From Phycisphaerae bacterium (GTDB taxonomy: Bacteria > Planctomycetota > Phycisphaerae > UBA1845 > UTPLA1), in the NCBI GenBank assembly GCA_016935885.1, contig JAFGQA010000453.1, forward strand, positions 1 to 25,534: a DNA stretch of 25,534 nucleotides, given 5' to 3'. This document shows, one piece after another, positions 1 to 7,901 of the stretch (positions are counted from its first letter, which is position 1; the number at the start of each line of letters is the position of its first letter). Made by a program: the position numbers and the translations under genes. Below the pieces are notes generated by a model, which saw nothing but the letters and a program-made list of their open reading frames with translations, searched no databases and was not told the origin of the DNA.

Positions 1-78
1 CAAGACGGAATCGTTACCACCGGTAGGTCGTCAGCCTGAGCCGACACCCCATCAAGACCCCAAAGTGCCAAAGTCCAG

Positions 79-99
79 ACCACCGGCTCTGCCGGTGGT
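79..99. repeat. REP-like palindrome with a 9-bp stem
   Basis: ACCACCGGC and GCCGGTGGT form a perfect 9-bp stem around a 3-nt loop (TCT). There is no T-tract, so it is not a standard intrinsic terminator. Its compact GC-rich form resembles repetitive extragenic palindromes, but only this one copy of the exact sequence is seen in the window. Confidence 0.5.
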
Positions 100-270
100 T
101 GCTGATAGCCCAGCCGGTCCTGCCCCGAAAAGGTTCATGAAGACGGCCCAGCGGCTCCTCGCCGGCCTGCTCGCAGTCGTCCCTGCGGGACAGCCGCGCC
201 ACGTCAATCATTCGTTTCCGATGATCGCCGTCGCTCCCGGCCGCGCCTCAAGCTGGGGCTCGGATCAACT

Positions 271-293
271 CCCGCCTAAACCGTCACGCACCC
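271..293 (+). repeat. Fragment of the family-1 element right end
   Basis: This stretch, containing CGCCTAAACCGTCACGCACCC, closely matches the right end of the full element at 313-454 (GGCCTAAACTGTCATGGACCC). It looks like a remnant of an earlier insertion about 20 bp away from a complete copy in the same orientation. Confidence 0.45.
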
Positions 294-312
294 GGCCCGC
301 GTAGCTGGTTTT

Positions 313-454
313 GGGTCCGTGACACTTCCGGCGGCATTCGTTTCTGGGTGCCACGGGCGGCTTGTCCGCCCGTGTGGTGTCTCTGGTGGGCGCGTGGGGC
401 ATCCACACTGGCAGGCAAGCTGCCAGTGGCACCGGCCTAAACTGTCATGGACCC
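313..454 (+). mobile_element. Family-1 MITE-like element, copy A (142 bp)
   Basis: The ends are GGGTCCGTGACA and TGTCATGGACCC, a 12-bp terminal inverted repeat with one mismatch. Internally there are two hairpins, ACGGGCGG/CCGCCCGT and CACTGGCAG/CTGCCAGTG. The copy at 25072-25213 is the same length, in the opposite orientation, with closely matching sequence. No transposase is encoded. No clear target duplication flanks this copy (GCTGGTTTT versus TACCCTGTT), which suggests an older insertion. It lies about 135 bp upstream of the chosen kdsC start and is stop-free in the kdsC frame, so longer kdsC start calls would be partly element-derived. Confidence 0.75.
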
Positions 455-588
455 TACCCTGTTGGCCGGTCGCCATCTGGCTTGTGTGGCTATGGGGCCG
501 ACCCTACAATCCGGTGTTTTCACAGGTAGTGCAGCAATGTGCCTGTTCGTTCTGGTGGGCTCGCCTGGGGGGTCGTTGGGACTGGGCC

Positions 589-1092
589 TTGGGCAGAATC
601 AGACTGTTGATCCTCGACGTTGATGGCGTGTTGACGACCGGTGAGTTGCCGTATTGTGCGGCCGGCAGCGAGGTCAAGGTGTTTCATGTGCAGGACGGGG
701 GGGCGATCCGGTTGTGGCAGGCGGCTGGCGGCGTCGTGGCGGTAATCAGCGGCCGGGAGTCGCCGGCGGTGGCGGCCCGGGCAAAAGACCTTGGCATCGA
801 TTTCGTTGCCCAGGGTGTCGTCGACAAACTGCCGGCCTATGAGGCAGCCTGCCGCGAGGTAGGGCTGACGGATGCCGAAGTGTCCGTCGTCGGCGACGAC
901 TTGCCCGACCTGCCCCCGATGCGGCGGTGCGGGTATCCCATCGCGGTGGCGAATGCGGTGCCGCTGGTGAAGCGGGCTGCACGCCACGTGACACAACGAC
1001 GCGGCGGCGAAGGCGCGGTGGCCGAGGCAATCGAGCGGCTGCTGCGACACGATGGGATGTGGTCGAACACAACGGCGCGATGGACCACGTAA
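589..1092 (+). CDS. kdsC: KdsC-type HAD phosphatase (KDO 8-phosphate phosphatase)
   Basis: This is a HAD-superfamily phosphatase of the KdsC class, which removes phosphate from 3-deoxy-D-manno-octulosonate 8-phosphate in the KDO branch of lipopolysaccharide core synthesis in the cytoplasm. All HAD motifs are visible: DVDGVLT near the N-terminus with the nucleophile Asp10 and general acid Asp12, ISGRES (motif II), the Lys in VVDKLPAYE (motif III) and VGDDLPDLP (motif IV). There is no large cap domain, as in KdsC. The frame stays open upstream to 319, but that part runs through a repeat element. TTG at 589 gives 167 residues, the usual family length; GTG at 514 or 526 are alternatives. The next gene, 81 bp downstream, is LptC/LptA-like, matching the classic kdsC-lptC-lptA order. 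YrbI-like phosphatases of other sugars are possible. Confidence 0.8.
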   Translation: MGRIRLLILDVDGVLTTGELPYCAAGSEVKVFHVQDGGAIRLWQAAGGVVAVISGRESPAVAARAKDLGIDFVAQGVVDKLPAYEAACREVGLTDAEVSVVGDDLPDLPPMRRCGYPIAVANAVPLVKRAARHVTQRRGGEGAVAEAIERLLRHDGMWSNTTARWTT

Positions 1093-1173
1093 CGCGCATC
1101 CCGTCCTGAGTGGACCGCACCCTACGGCCCGGCGGCGCTTGCACGGGCGGAGAAGTGACAGGCGGGGCAGACC

Positions 1174-4100
1174 ATGCACAAGAAGATCATCCTGGCGTTG
1201 GTCACGTTTGCCGTCGCGGCCGGCGCGTACTTCGTCTTGTCAAGCGGCGATCGGCGGCACCGACCGCGGCGGGACGACGACGCGGCAGACGCGGTGCGCA
1301 ACTTCGTATCGCTGCCCGCCACACAGCCGAGCCACTCGATCAGCGAAGCTGGGATGACGTTCAGCCCCGGCGATCAAACGCTGGCGCGTGTCTATGATGA
1401 CGTAACGGGCCGGCTGAAGTACCAGTTTGAGGCCGAGGCGTGGGAGCCGGTTTCGGAGACGGACTTCCTCCTCCAGGACCTGTTGATTCAGATCTTCTCC
1501 CCACGAGGTGAGATCACCTACATCAGCGCGGACAGGGCGCAGGTCACGCTGGCGAGGAAGGCGAAGAACCGTCTTGAGCCGAAGCGAGGCTGGCTGCGGG
1601 GGAACGTGAATGTCGTCATCGACCGGACGACGTCTCAGTGGCGGGAGGAGAATCCCGAATTGGCGGACCGGTACGCCCATCCGGACGATCTGATCGACAT
1701 CGAGCTCGAAGACGCAAGGTTCGACATGGATCAGGCGGAGTTGGTGTCTGAAGGCACGATCCTGGTGGACAGCCGCGAGGCGCGGATCGAGGATGTCGAG
1801 GGCCTGACGCTCCAGTGGAATCAATTGGACAACCGCATCGACGTGCTGCGATTTAAGCACGGCGGACGGATGATGCTTCGCCGTGGGGGCAGGCTGGTGG
1901 ACTTCGCGATGCCGGGCGGGCAGCGAGATGCCAGGCCGTCCGATCGGGCGGACGTTGCCGCGGGGGACACGCGGGAGGGTGCCGCGCGCTTTGACGTGCC
2001 TCGGGCGCAGGCCATGAAGCCGATGTCGATCGACTTCGTGACGGCCGACGAGGCTGCGGCGGAGATCCGACTGGAAGGCGGTCTCGCCACGGCGAATCGT
2101 CCGAAGTCGCTGGCGTCGGAGCCGTTGGCCGAAGGCGGCACCGACCGACTGCGGCCCCCCGAGGTGCTGGCCGCTGATGTGGAGGCACTGAAGGCCGAGG
2201 CCCGATTGGGTGCATCGGCGAACCCAACGAAGCTCGCATCCCTCGGTTTGGATGACACGCAACGGCGCAAAAGGGTCCACACCTACTCAGCGGTATTCCA
2301 GAACCAGGTCGTGGTCGAGCAAAGGAGCGGCCTTCGGACCATCGGGAAGCTCGAGGCGGACAATCTGGAGATCAACTTCGATTTCGGCGAGAAGCTGAGA
2401 GACATGTCCCGTTCGCCGCGTGGGCGCCAGGACCGGGCTTCGCCGCGTGCCGCGAAGCCGGAGCCTGCAACGGTCCCGGCGTTGGATCAGGATTCGGAAA
2501 CGCTATTCCCGTTGGAGGAGGATCGGACGAAGCTGATCCTGACGTGGGACGGGCCATTGGAGATGCGGGCCCTGCGGGTGGACCCGTCGGAGCAGACCGG
2601 CCAGCGTTTTGACGCCATCGCGACCGGCCAGCCCGTGAAGGTGGAGAGCGAACAAGGCAAGGCGCGTTGCGGACATTTGGTCTACCGCCACGAGCGGGGG
2701 CAGGTGTGGTTGTCGGGCAGCGAGTCGGCGCCGGTCGAGATGTCGGTCAGCGCGTCGCGGAGGCTTGTCGGTCGCGAGGTGTTTTTCGACCAGAAGCGTG
2801 GGCTGGCCCGGGTGGACGGACCGGGGAGCATGATTGACGAGCGCGGCAGCGCGGATGGCGGATGGCCGACAGCGGATGGCGACGAGTTGTTGCTCGCTGA
2901 GTCTTCCGCGCGAGGGGCTGGTTTGCTGACGCAGACTGCGGACCTTGTGTCGTCTGGCCGCGAGGCGGCAAAGCGCAGCCAACGCGAGCCAGTGGAGATT
3001 CACTGGTCGCGCGGCGTGGACATCGAATTGGGCCACCGCACGGTCAAGCGGAAGAACCCGTCTACCGGGTTGAAGGAGGACAAGCGGCGGGAGTACTTGC
3101 AGCGGGCATGGTTTCACGGCGATGTATCGGTTCAGCAGGGAGAATCGCGGCTTGCCGCGGAGGAGGTGGCTACCACGTTCGGTTCTCCTCTCTCCACCGA
3201 GGAGTTGGCCGATCACATCCAGCACTTGAACATGTCCGGAGAGGTCCGACTGAGCCGCGACGATGATCTGATCACGGCCGACCGGCTGGACGTTGAGATG
3301 GTGGTTACACAAGACGGACGCAACGTTCCCGAGGTCGTCGACGGAATGGGCCGGGTGCTTGTCCGACAGGGGGAGAGCGAATTCCGCGCGGAGCGGATGC
3401 ACGTGGTGCTGGAACCCGCGCGACGCCGCGACAAGGCCGCCGCGAGCAGCGGCATGTCGGCGTTTCATGAGTCGCGAACAGGGATCAAGTCGCTGGACGC
3501 ATCGGGCGACGTCTTCGTCAGCGATCCGGAGCACAACCTGAAGATCAGGGACGCTGAGACACTCAAGTGCACGATGCGCGATGGCAATCGGTTGGTCCGG
3601 GCCACGATCGTGAGCGCTGATCCGGCCGCGTTTGCCAAGGCGAGATACGGTGAGGTGGCGATCCACGGGCACCGGATTGAGATCGACATGGACGACGAGT
3701 CGGTGGACGTGCCGGGGCCGGGCAAGGCGTGGATGATCACGCGCAAGGATTTCGGCGGGCGCAAGCTGCGAAAGCCCGCCCCGGTGAGGACCACGTGGAC
3801 CGACAGGATGCAGTTCCGCATGGCCAAGGACTACGGCCTGTTCACAGGCAACGTTCACAGCGAGGTGCAATCGTTCTCACTGGACTGTGACAAACTGACG
3901 GTGCGCTTCGGGAAGACGCCGCCGCTCCGCGAATCGCAGGGCAGGAGCCTCGTCGATCGATTCTGGTTGCTGGGGTCGATCATCGGGGACAAGGCGGAGG
4001 TGGAGGCGGTGGAACCGAGGGGGCCGAGTCCGGAGCGGCGGCGTCCCACCTACGTCGTGGCCGAGGGTAATGCGGTGGCGTTGAGCACCGACTACGCGAC

Positions 4101-4857
4101 AGGATCCCGGGCTGATGAGCCCGGGCGGTTACTAAGCCTGGTGCGCGTCGCTGGCGACCGAATCGTGGCGGATCTCCTGCGGGAGCAGATGTCCGTCCCC
4201 TGTGCCGGGACGTTGCTGATCCTGGATTATCAGTTTGATCCGGACGGCGGAAAGGCGCGGCTCGCAAGGAATGCCATCGAGAGGGACCCCCTCATGAGTG
4301 CGGTTCGCAGCGAGGGCCCCAGCCAGTCATACGTCAAATGGAGGAACTCGATGGACTTCTTCGTGGATCGCGGCCTGATCGCGTTCGACAAGGACGTGGA
4401 GATGGTCCATTGCAGTGGTCGGGAAATGGTTCTGAAGGAGGAACTGGCCAGGGCGAGGGACACGGATCCAGACACGTTGCGGCAGCTTCCAGCCGGACGC
4501 AAGGCGACATTGACCTGCGGATATCTTCTATTGGAGTTCCTCATAGGCGACGACCAAGGTTCGGAATCAGATCCGGCGACACCTGTCGTCCGGGCGACGG
4601 ACCTCCGGCGGTTGATCGCCAAGCACGTGGTACACCTTCAGGATGGGACAAAAAGCCTAATGGGGGAGCATCTGCAATACCTGCACGACGCAGACGAGAT
4701 CCAGTTGGAGGGCAGCGACAGGCTGGAGGCACGAATCATCGATCAGGATGAGACGAATCAACGGTTCAACATGTGGCGGGGACCACTTCTGATCTGGAAT
4801 CGCCGGACCAATCAGATCGAGGCACCCGGCGCGAGGATCCGGGCGAGCCGCGGCTGA
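1174..4857 (+). CDS. Giant LptC/LptA-like lipopolysaccharide transport protein
   Basis: This 1227-residue protein has an N-terminal membrane anchor (residues 4-23, no lipobox). An LptC-like segment follows at about 55-190, with the pattern 'vYDdvTGRLKYqFEAEaWEPV...GeityisADraqV'. The rest carries repeated LptA/OstA-like strands of the form 'GdV.v..g...l.Ad.l.v': GDVSVQQGESRLAAEEV (about 646), GEVRLSRDDDLITADRLDV (about 686), GRVLVRQGESEFRAERMHV (about 725), GDVFVSDPEHNLKIRDAE (about 777), GNVHSEVQSFSLDCDKLTV (about 890), and weaker ones near 387, 960, 1069 and 1147. LptC and LptA bridge the inner and outer membranes for lipopolysaccharide, so I infer an inner-membrane-anchored periplasmic bridge. 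LptC is normally about 190 residues and LptA about 180. Kinship to kdsC upstream supports the role. There is no lptB next to it. The family call is by pattern only. Confidence 0.62.
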   Translation: MHKKIILALVTFAVAAGAYFVLSSGDRRHRPRRDDDAADAVRNFVSLPATQPSHSISEAGMTFSPGDQTLARVYDDVTGRLKYQFEAEAWEPVSETDFLLQDLLIQIFSPRGEITYISADRAQVTLARKAKNRLEPKRGWLRGNVNVVIDRTTSQWREENPELADRYAHPDDLIDIELEDARFDMDQAELVSEGTILVDSREARIEDVEGLTLQWNQLDNRIDVLRFKHGGRMMLRRGGRLVDFAMPGGQRDARPSDRADVAAGDTREGAARFDVPRAQAMKPMSIDFVTADEAAAEIRLEGGLATANRPKSLASEPLAEGGTDRLRPPEVLAADVEALKAEARLGASANPTKLASLGLDDTQRRKRVHTYSAVFQNQVVVEQRSGLRTIGKLEADNLEINFDFGEKLRDMSRSPRGRQDRASPRAAKPEPATVPALDQDSETLFPLEEDRTKLILTWDGPLEMRALRVDPSEQTGQRFDAIATGQPVKVESEQGKARCGHLVYRHERGQVWLSGSESAPVEMSVSASRRLVGREVFFDQKRGLARVDGPGSMIDERGSADGGWPTADGDELLLAESSARGAGLLTQTADLVSSGREAAKRSQREPVEIHWSRGVDIELGHRTVKRKNPSTGLKEDKRREYLQRAWFHGDVSVQQGESRLAAEEVATTFGSPLSTEELADHIQHLNMSGEVRLSRDDDLITADRLDVEMVVTQDGRNVPEVVDGMGRVLVRQGESEFRAERMHVVLEPARRRDKAAASSGMSAFHESRTGIKSLDASGDVFVSDPEHNLKIRDAETLKCTMRDGNRLVRATIVSADPAAFAKARYGEVAIHGHRIEIDMDDESVDVPGPGKAWMITRKDFGGRKLRKPAPVRTTWTDRMQFRMAKDYGLFTGNVHSEVQSFSLDCDKLTVRFGKTPPLRESQGRSLVDRFWLLGSIIGDKAEVEAVEPRGPSPERRRPTYVVAEGNAVALSTDYATGSRADEPGRLLSLVRVAGDRIVADLLREQMSVPCAGTLLILDYQFDPDGGKARLARNAIERDPLMSAVRSEGPSQSYVKWRNSMDFFVDRGLIAFDKDVEMVHCSGREMVLKEELARARDTDPDTLRQLPAGRKATLTCGYLLLEFLIGDDQGSESDPATPVVRATDLRRLIAKHVVHLQDGTKSLMGEHLQYLHDADEIQLEGSDRLEARIIDQDETNQRFNMWRGPLLIWNRRTNQIEAPGARIRASRG
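2436..2459 (+). repeat. Palindrome inside the LptC/LptA-like gene
   Basis: GGCTTCGC and GCGAAGCC form an 8-bp stem with an 8-nt loop. It lies in a charged, low-complexity linker (around residues 421-430, RASPRAAKPEP) between predicted modules, so it is tolerated in frame. Confidence 0.45.
2851..2880 (+). repeat. Short GCGGATGGC repeats inside a coding region
   Basis: GCGGATGGC, GGATGGC and GCGGATGGC occur within 30 bp and encode SADGGWPTADG in the LptC/LptA-like protein. The unit resembles microsatellite-like GGATGGC tracts and looks inserted in frame in a linker. Confidence 0.5.
4106..4125 (+). repeat. Perfect palindrome inside the LptC/LptA-like gene
   Basis: CCCGGGCT and AGCCCGGG form an 8-bp perfect stem with loop GATG. 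It encodes SRADEPG in frame. It resembles the GGGCT..AGCCC palindromes at 8938-8961 and 15635-15657, suggesting one family of small palindromes that can land in genes. Confidence 0.5.
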
Positions 4858-5900
4858 GAATCTGTCCGAACTGTAGCACCCGCGTCCCGCCGGTGAGCCC
4901 GAAAAAAAATCCCGGGCGGTTCTTGCCTTTGCGCGCCGCAAGGCAACAATCTATACGGATGATGGAGGAACCGCGCGTCGCCGGGCATCAACCGATCTTG
5001 GGTGCCTGAGGATATCTGAAGCGGCGACGCAGAAGCGGTGAATCGCTCTTGGGCCCGACTCCGGGCGATCGAGACCCAGCGAAGCGCATCCTACTTGGCG
5101 CCGTGTGTGCCATGCCGGGAACAGACGACCTCGCACGTCAAGCGTCACATCCCGGGAGGTTGATCGCATCAGCCCGGCACGTGAGTGATCAACGACATCG
5201 CCATACGCACGGGGATTGAGGCGGAATGGTGCGGTAGCGCGTGCTACCGGCATCAGGGGGAGGGCGGTTCGTGTGCTGCCGCGGGAGATCATCGCCGCAC
5301 GTCGGTTCGGTGCCGGCGCAGTCAGGATGATGGGCTCGCCGCGCAGCAGGAGACTCGTCCTCCGTGCTGGTGGCCGCGGAGCAGTCCGCGAGGCTCAGGT
5401 GCGTTCATACGGGTGGAGTGGTTGTAACGCGCTTCGGAGCCAACCCTGGTTCGCGGCCACCAATGTGACGACGCGCTGTACATCACTGGCCAAGGTGAAT
5501 CCGTGGAGGTGGAGACGGAATCGTACGGCGGGGATGTAAGGAACCTGTGGAGGTCTGACAATCGCGATCGGTGTTGACTTGGATGGGCAAGTCTCGCAGG
5601 TGCGGAACGGATCGACATCATTTGATCCAACACGAGCCCGTATCGCTTTCCGGATGGGGCGGAGACGGAGACCGGTCGCGTTTATGGACGCCATGGCACG
5701 TACGTTGGGGGAGCGTGCGAGTGGCGTCCCAGCCAACGGCCGTGGTGGTCCTCCCGAGGGCTGCCACGGCTGCTTGATTTTCATATGCGCTGTTCAAGCG
5801 GCGAGGAGTCCGCACTGCGGCTTGGCCGCGCACAGGGCCGGGGTGCGTCGCCCAGGCCGGCGCGGACGTCCTGCGACAGGTGGCGGAACGCAAACCGCGG
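4858..5900. other. About 1 kb without an intact gene, possibly a decayed gene
   Basis: Several overlapping short open frames run on both strands, but none has a ribosome binding site plus a recognisable domain. Around 5464-5560 one frame reads like a piece of a real secreted repeat protein (DALYITGQGESVEVETESYG) and is then cut off, and the text near 5410-5460 fits another frame. This is compatible with a frameshifted beta-propeller-like remnant, but it is not proven. A weak stem GCCCG/CGGGC (4897-4917) lies just after the upstream gene, without a T-tract behind it on the plus strand. Confidence 0.4.
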
Positions 5901-6695
5901 TCAGGCCATGGTTCTCTCGAATTCCTGTCGGGCATGATGGAGATCGCCAGCAGGGTCCGCGCCGGTCGTTCGGGACAGGACGATGTCACCATAGAAGCCG
6001 GCTTCGGCCAAGGCCGCGAGGAAACGCGGCGTGTCAAGATGCCCGTCTCCAAGAGCGACCTCGTATCCCGCCGCCTCGGCGGAACCGCGCACCGCGTCAC
6101 GGGCCCTAACCAGTTGGATTCGACCAGGCAGGATCTCCGCGATCTCGTGGGGGTCCTCTCCCTGCATTAGCATCGCTCCGGAATCACAGCACGAAGAAAG
6201 GAAGGTGCAGTTGCCTGCGGTTAGCAGGCTATTCAGCGTCCTGGCGCCGATGCCGGCAGTCTCCACCGCCACGACGACGCCGGCCCGATCGGCGTCGTCC
6301 GCGAGGAGCGTCAAGGCCTCCCGTAGTCGACCTGCTTCGGCAACGTCAGCCGAGTCGGCTGCCGGTCCCGGCGCGGTGGAGACCACGCGAACCTCCAGCG
6401 CGGCGGCGAGTCTGATCACGCTGCGCATCGTGTCCAACCTGCGTTCACCCGCGACGGCGTCGGCATAGCCTGGCCCGCCTACAGGCCCGCGCAGGCTGCC
6501 CAGTCGCAGACCCATGTCTGAAAGGTGTCTGAGCAAATGCCGTTGGCCCGTCCAGGACAGTTCACCGGGCGAGATGATCCCCCGCGACGCGGAGACGTCC
6601 GCGATACTGAATCCCAATGAGCGGGCGCGGGCCATCGCGGTCTTGACGTCCGGGCAGAGATCGTCCAGGCAAACAGAAAGCTGCGGATTGGTCAT
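5901..6695 (-). CDS. Degenerate xylose-isomerase-like TIM-barrel protein
   Basis: This 264-residue protein resembles the sugar phosphate isomerase/epimerase (AP endonuclease family 2) TIM barrels. The fold signature is visible in order: an N-terminal strand, 'VVVAVETAG' with a conserved Glu, 'CCDSGAMLMQGEDPHEI', 'RIQLVRARDA', 'GYEVALGDGHLDTPRFLAAL' and 'GFYGDIVLSRTTGADPAGDL'. In typical members the fourth reads VHARDA and the last reads IERE.G. Here the metal-binding His is Arg and the final Glu is Ser, so the metal site appears damaged and isomerase activity is doubtful. It starts 30 bp after the stop of the zinc-ribbon/VWA-like gene on the same strand and is probably cotranscribed with it. 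The substrate is unknown. Confidence 0.72.
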   Translation of the reverse strand: MTNPQLSVCLDDLCPDVKTAMARARSLGFSIADVSASRGIISPGELSWTGQRHLLRHLSDMGLRLGSLRGPVGGPGYADAVAGERRLDTMRSVIRLAAALEVRVVSTAPGPAADSADVAEAGRLREALTLLADDADRAGVVVAVETAGIGARTLNSLLTAGNCTFLSSCCDSGAMLMQGEDPHEIAEILPGRIQLVRARDAVRGSAEAAGYEVALGDGHLDTPRFLAALAEAGFYGDIVLSRTTGADPAGDLHHARQEFERTMA

Positions 6696-6725
6696 AGGGC
6701 AGTATCAGTAATCAAGAACAGCGGC

Positions 6726-7754
6726 CTAGGGAGCGGCCTCTTCAGCGAGCTGTTGCTGCCGCAGGGCGCCCTCAAGTCGGTATACCCAGTCGTGGAGCAA
6801 TGGATCGGTGATTGGCAGAAACTTGCCCCCGGTGGCGTCGGAGATCGGGCTGAGGTCTTGCTTGGCGGCTTCGCCGAAAGCGATCACGTTGACGACTGCA
6901 TAGGTCTGCTCGGCGTCTTGGGCCAGGACTGGAATCTGCTCGTCAGGAATGTGCTTGGCGAGAACCAAGAAGATCTGGTCGGCACTCCAGCCTTCAGTCT
7001 TCTTCAGCGCCTTCGATAAGTCGGTATTCCCGCCCGCCAGCTTGGGCGACAGAATGGTCCGCCCCCCGGCGAGATCCGACACCGGCTCGTAAACCTCGAG
7101 CACGGTGTGCCCCTCCTGGCTTGTCGCCCTGACAATACCGTAACGCCGCGTGCCGGGCTCTATCGACTTATTAACAGTGTTTGTCGTGAGCGTGGCAGCG
7201 TCGATGTAAGGCAACATCGAGTTGTCGCCGTCAACCACGTAGCCGACGATCTCGCCCTCCAAGGCGAAGCCAAAGTACGTCGTCAACGGATTGCCAGTCC
7301 GCATCGCCAGGACGGGATCGTCCATCGCAGCGGATGGCTCCGCGATGGGTTCTGGTGACAGGCCGAGGTCGGCATCCGGCGGCAGGAGGTCCGCCACCTG
7401 AACTCCCTGCGGTGTGGCAACAAGCCAAGCGGCCACGGCAAGTCCGGCCGTCGCGGTCAGCACGATCGCGGCGATCGTGGCGGGCGATCGCAAATAGTTG
7501 ACGCGGGTCTTTTTGCGAGCCGACGAGGGTGGCGGGGTCTTGACGGGAGAGGGAAGGCTTGCCGTTCGCCTCGCGCCCGCAAGGGGCGGCGCATCAGGTC
7601 GAACGGACGGGCGTTTCGGGGTGTACTGCGGGTGGGAAGGCACACGGATCAGCTTGCGGCAGTAACGACAACGGCAATGCGCGCCGCTGTACACCTCCTC
7701 GATGAGGAGTTCTCGGCCGCAACTCCCACATTTGACTGCTAGCGGCATGGACAC
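6726..7754 (-). CDS. Zinc-ribbon, single-pass membrane protein with VWA-like domain
   Basis: This 342-residue protein opens with a zinc-ribbon-like Cys cluster (Cys9, Cys12, then 27, 29, 32). A Pro/Arg-rich linker and one transmembrane helix (about 92-112) follow, then a von Willebrand A-like domain (about 165-330). The VWA features are the strand-end motif GYVVDGDNSM (171-180), GGNTDLSKAL (241-250) that supplies the MIDAS Thr, and the terminal ISDATGGKFLPI. The canonical DxSxS is replaced by D-G-D-N-S, so metal binding may differ. The protein would place the ribbon in the cytoplasm and the VWA domain outside the membrane. Ligand and function are unknown. It lies 147 bp downstream of sppA and directly upstream of the TIM-barrel gene on the same strand. 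Confidence 0.68.
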   Translation of the reverse strand: MSMPLAVKCGSCGRELLIEEVYSGAHCRCRYCRKLIRVPSHPQYTPKRPSVRPDAPPLAGARRTASLPSPVKTPPPSSARKKTRVNYLRSPATIAAIVLTATAGLAVAAWLVATPQGVQVADLLPPDADLGLSPEPIAEPSAAMDDPVLAMRTGNPLTTYFGFALEGEIVGYVVDGDNSMLPYIDAATLTTNTVNKSIEPGTRRYGIVRATSQEGHTVLEVYEPVSDLAGGRTILSPKLAGGNTDLSKALKKTEGWSADQIFLVLAKHIPDEQIPVLAQDAEQTYAVVNVIAFGEAAKQDLSPISDATGGKFLPITDPLLHDWVYRLEGALRQQQLAEEAAP

Positions 7755-7850
7755 CGCTCCAGCGAAGACACGTCCACCCGTTTATCGCAGCCAAGACTTA
7801 TCGATCGCCGCTGTCGTCGGTGGGTGGCGGCTCACGATGAAGCCCTGCTC

Positions 7851-7877
7851 CGAAGATCCGCGATTATCGGATCTTCG
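7851..7877 (-). terminator. 10-bp stem-loop downstream of sppA
   Basis: CGAAGATCCG and CGGATCTTCG form a perfect 10-bp stem with a 7-nt loop, 24 bp past the sppA stop codon and upstream of the next gene. There is no T-run after the stem on either strand, so it may be a transcript-end or stability hairpin rather than a classical intrinsic terminator. Confidence 0.35.
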
Positions 7878-7901
7878 TGTAGCACCACTCCTGCTGCGAT
7901 G

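Larger units (their letters stand above)
1..312. other. Intergenic region without a recognised gene
   Basis: Open frames exist on both strands here, but none has a recognisable domain, a good ribosome binding site or a plausible protein composition. The stretch holds a perfect short palindrome (79-99) and a fragment of the family-1 repeat end (271-293), so it looks like repeat-derived spacer upstream of kdsC. A tail of an upstream gene cannot be excluded because the window begins here. Confidence 0.5.

Noticed and set aside
2503..3870. A 455-codon minus-strand frame opposite the Lpt-like gene
   Set aside because: It is a shadow of the plus-strand gene, rich in Arg, His and Leu with no recognisable domain and no ribosome binding site.
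4897..4917. Intrinsic terminator after the Lpt-like gene
   Set aside because: The stem is only 5 bp and its A-run lies in the loop, with no T-tract after the stem on the plus strand.
5579..6109. A 176-codon plus-strand frame
   Set aside because: Its second half is antisense to the TIM-barrel gene and the first half has no domain.
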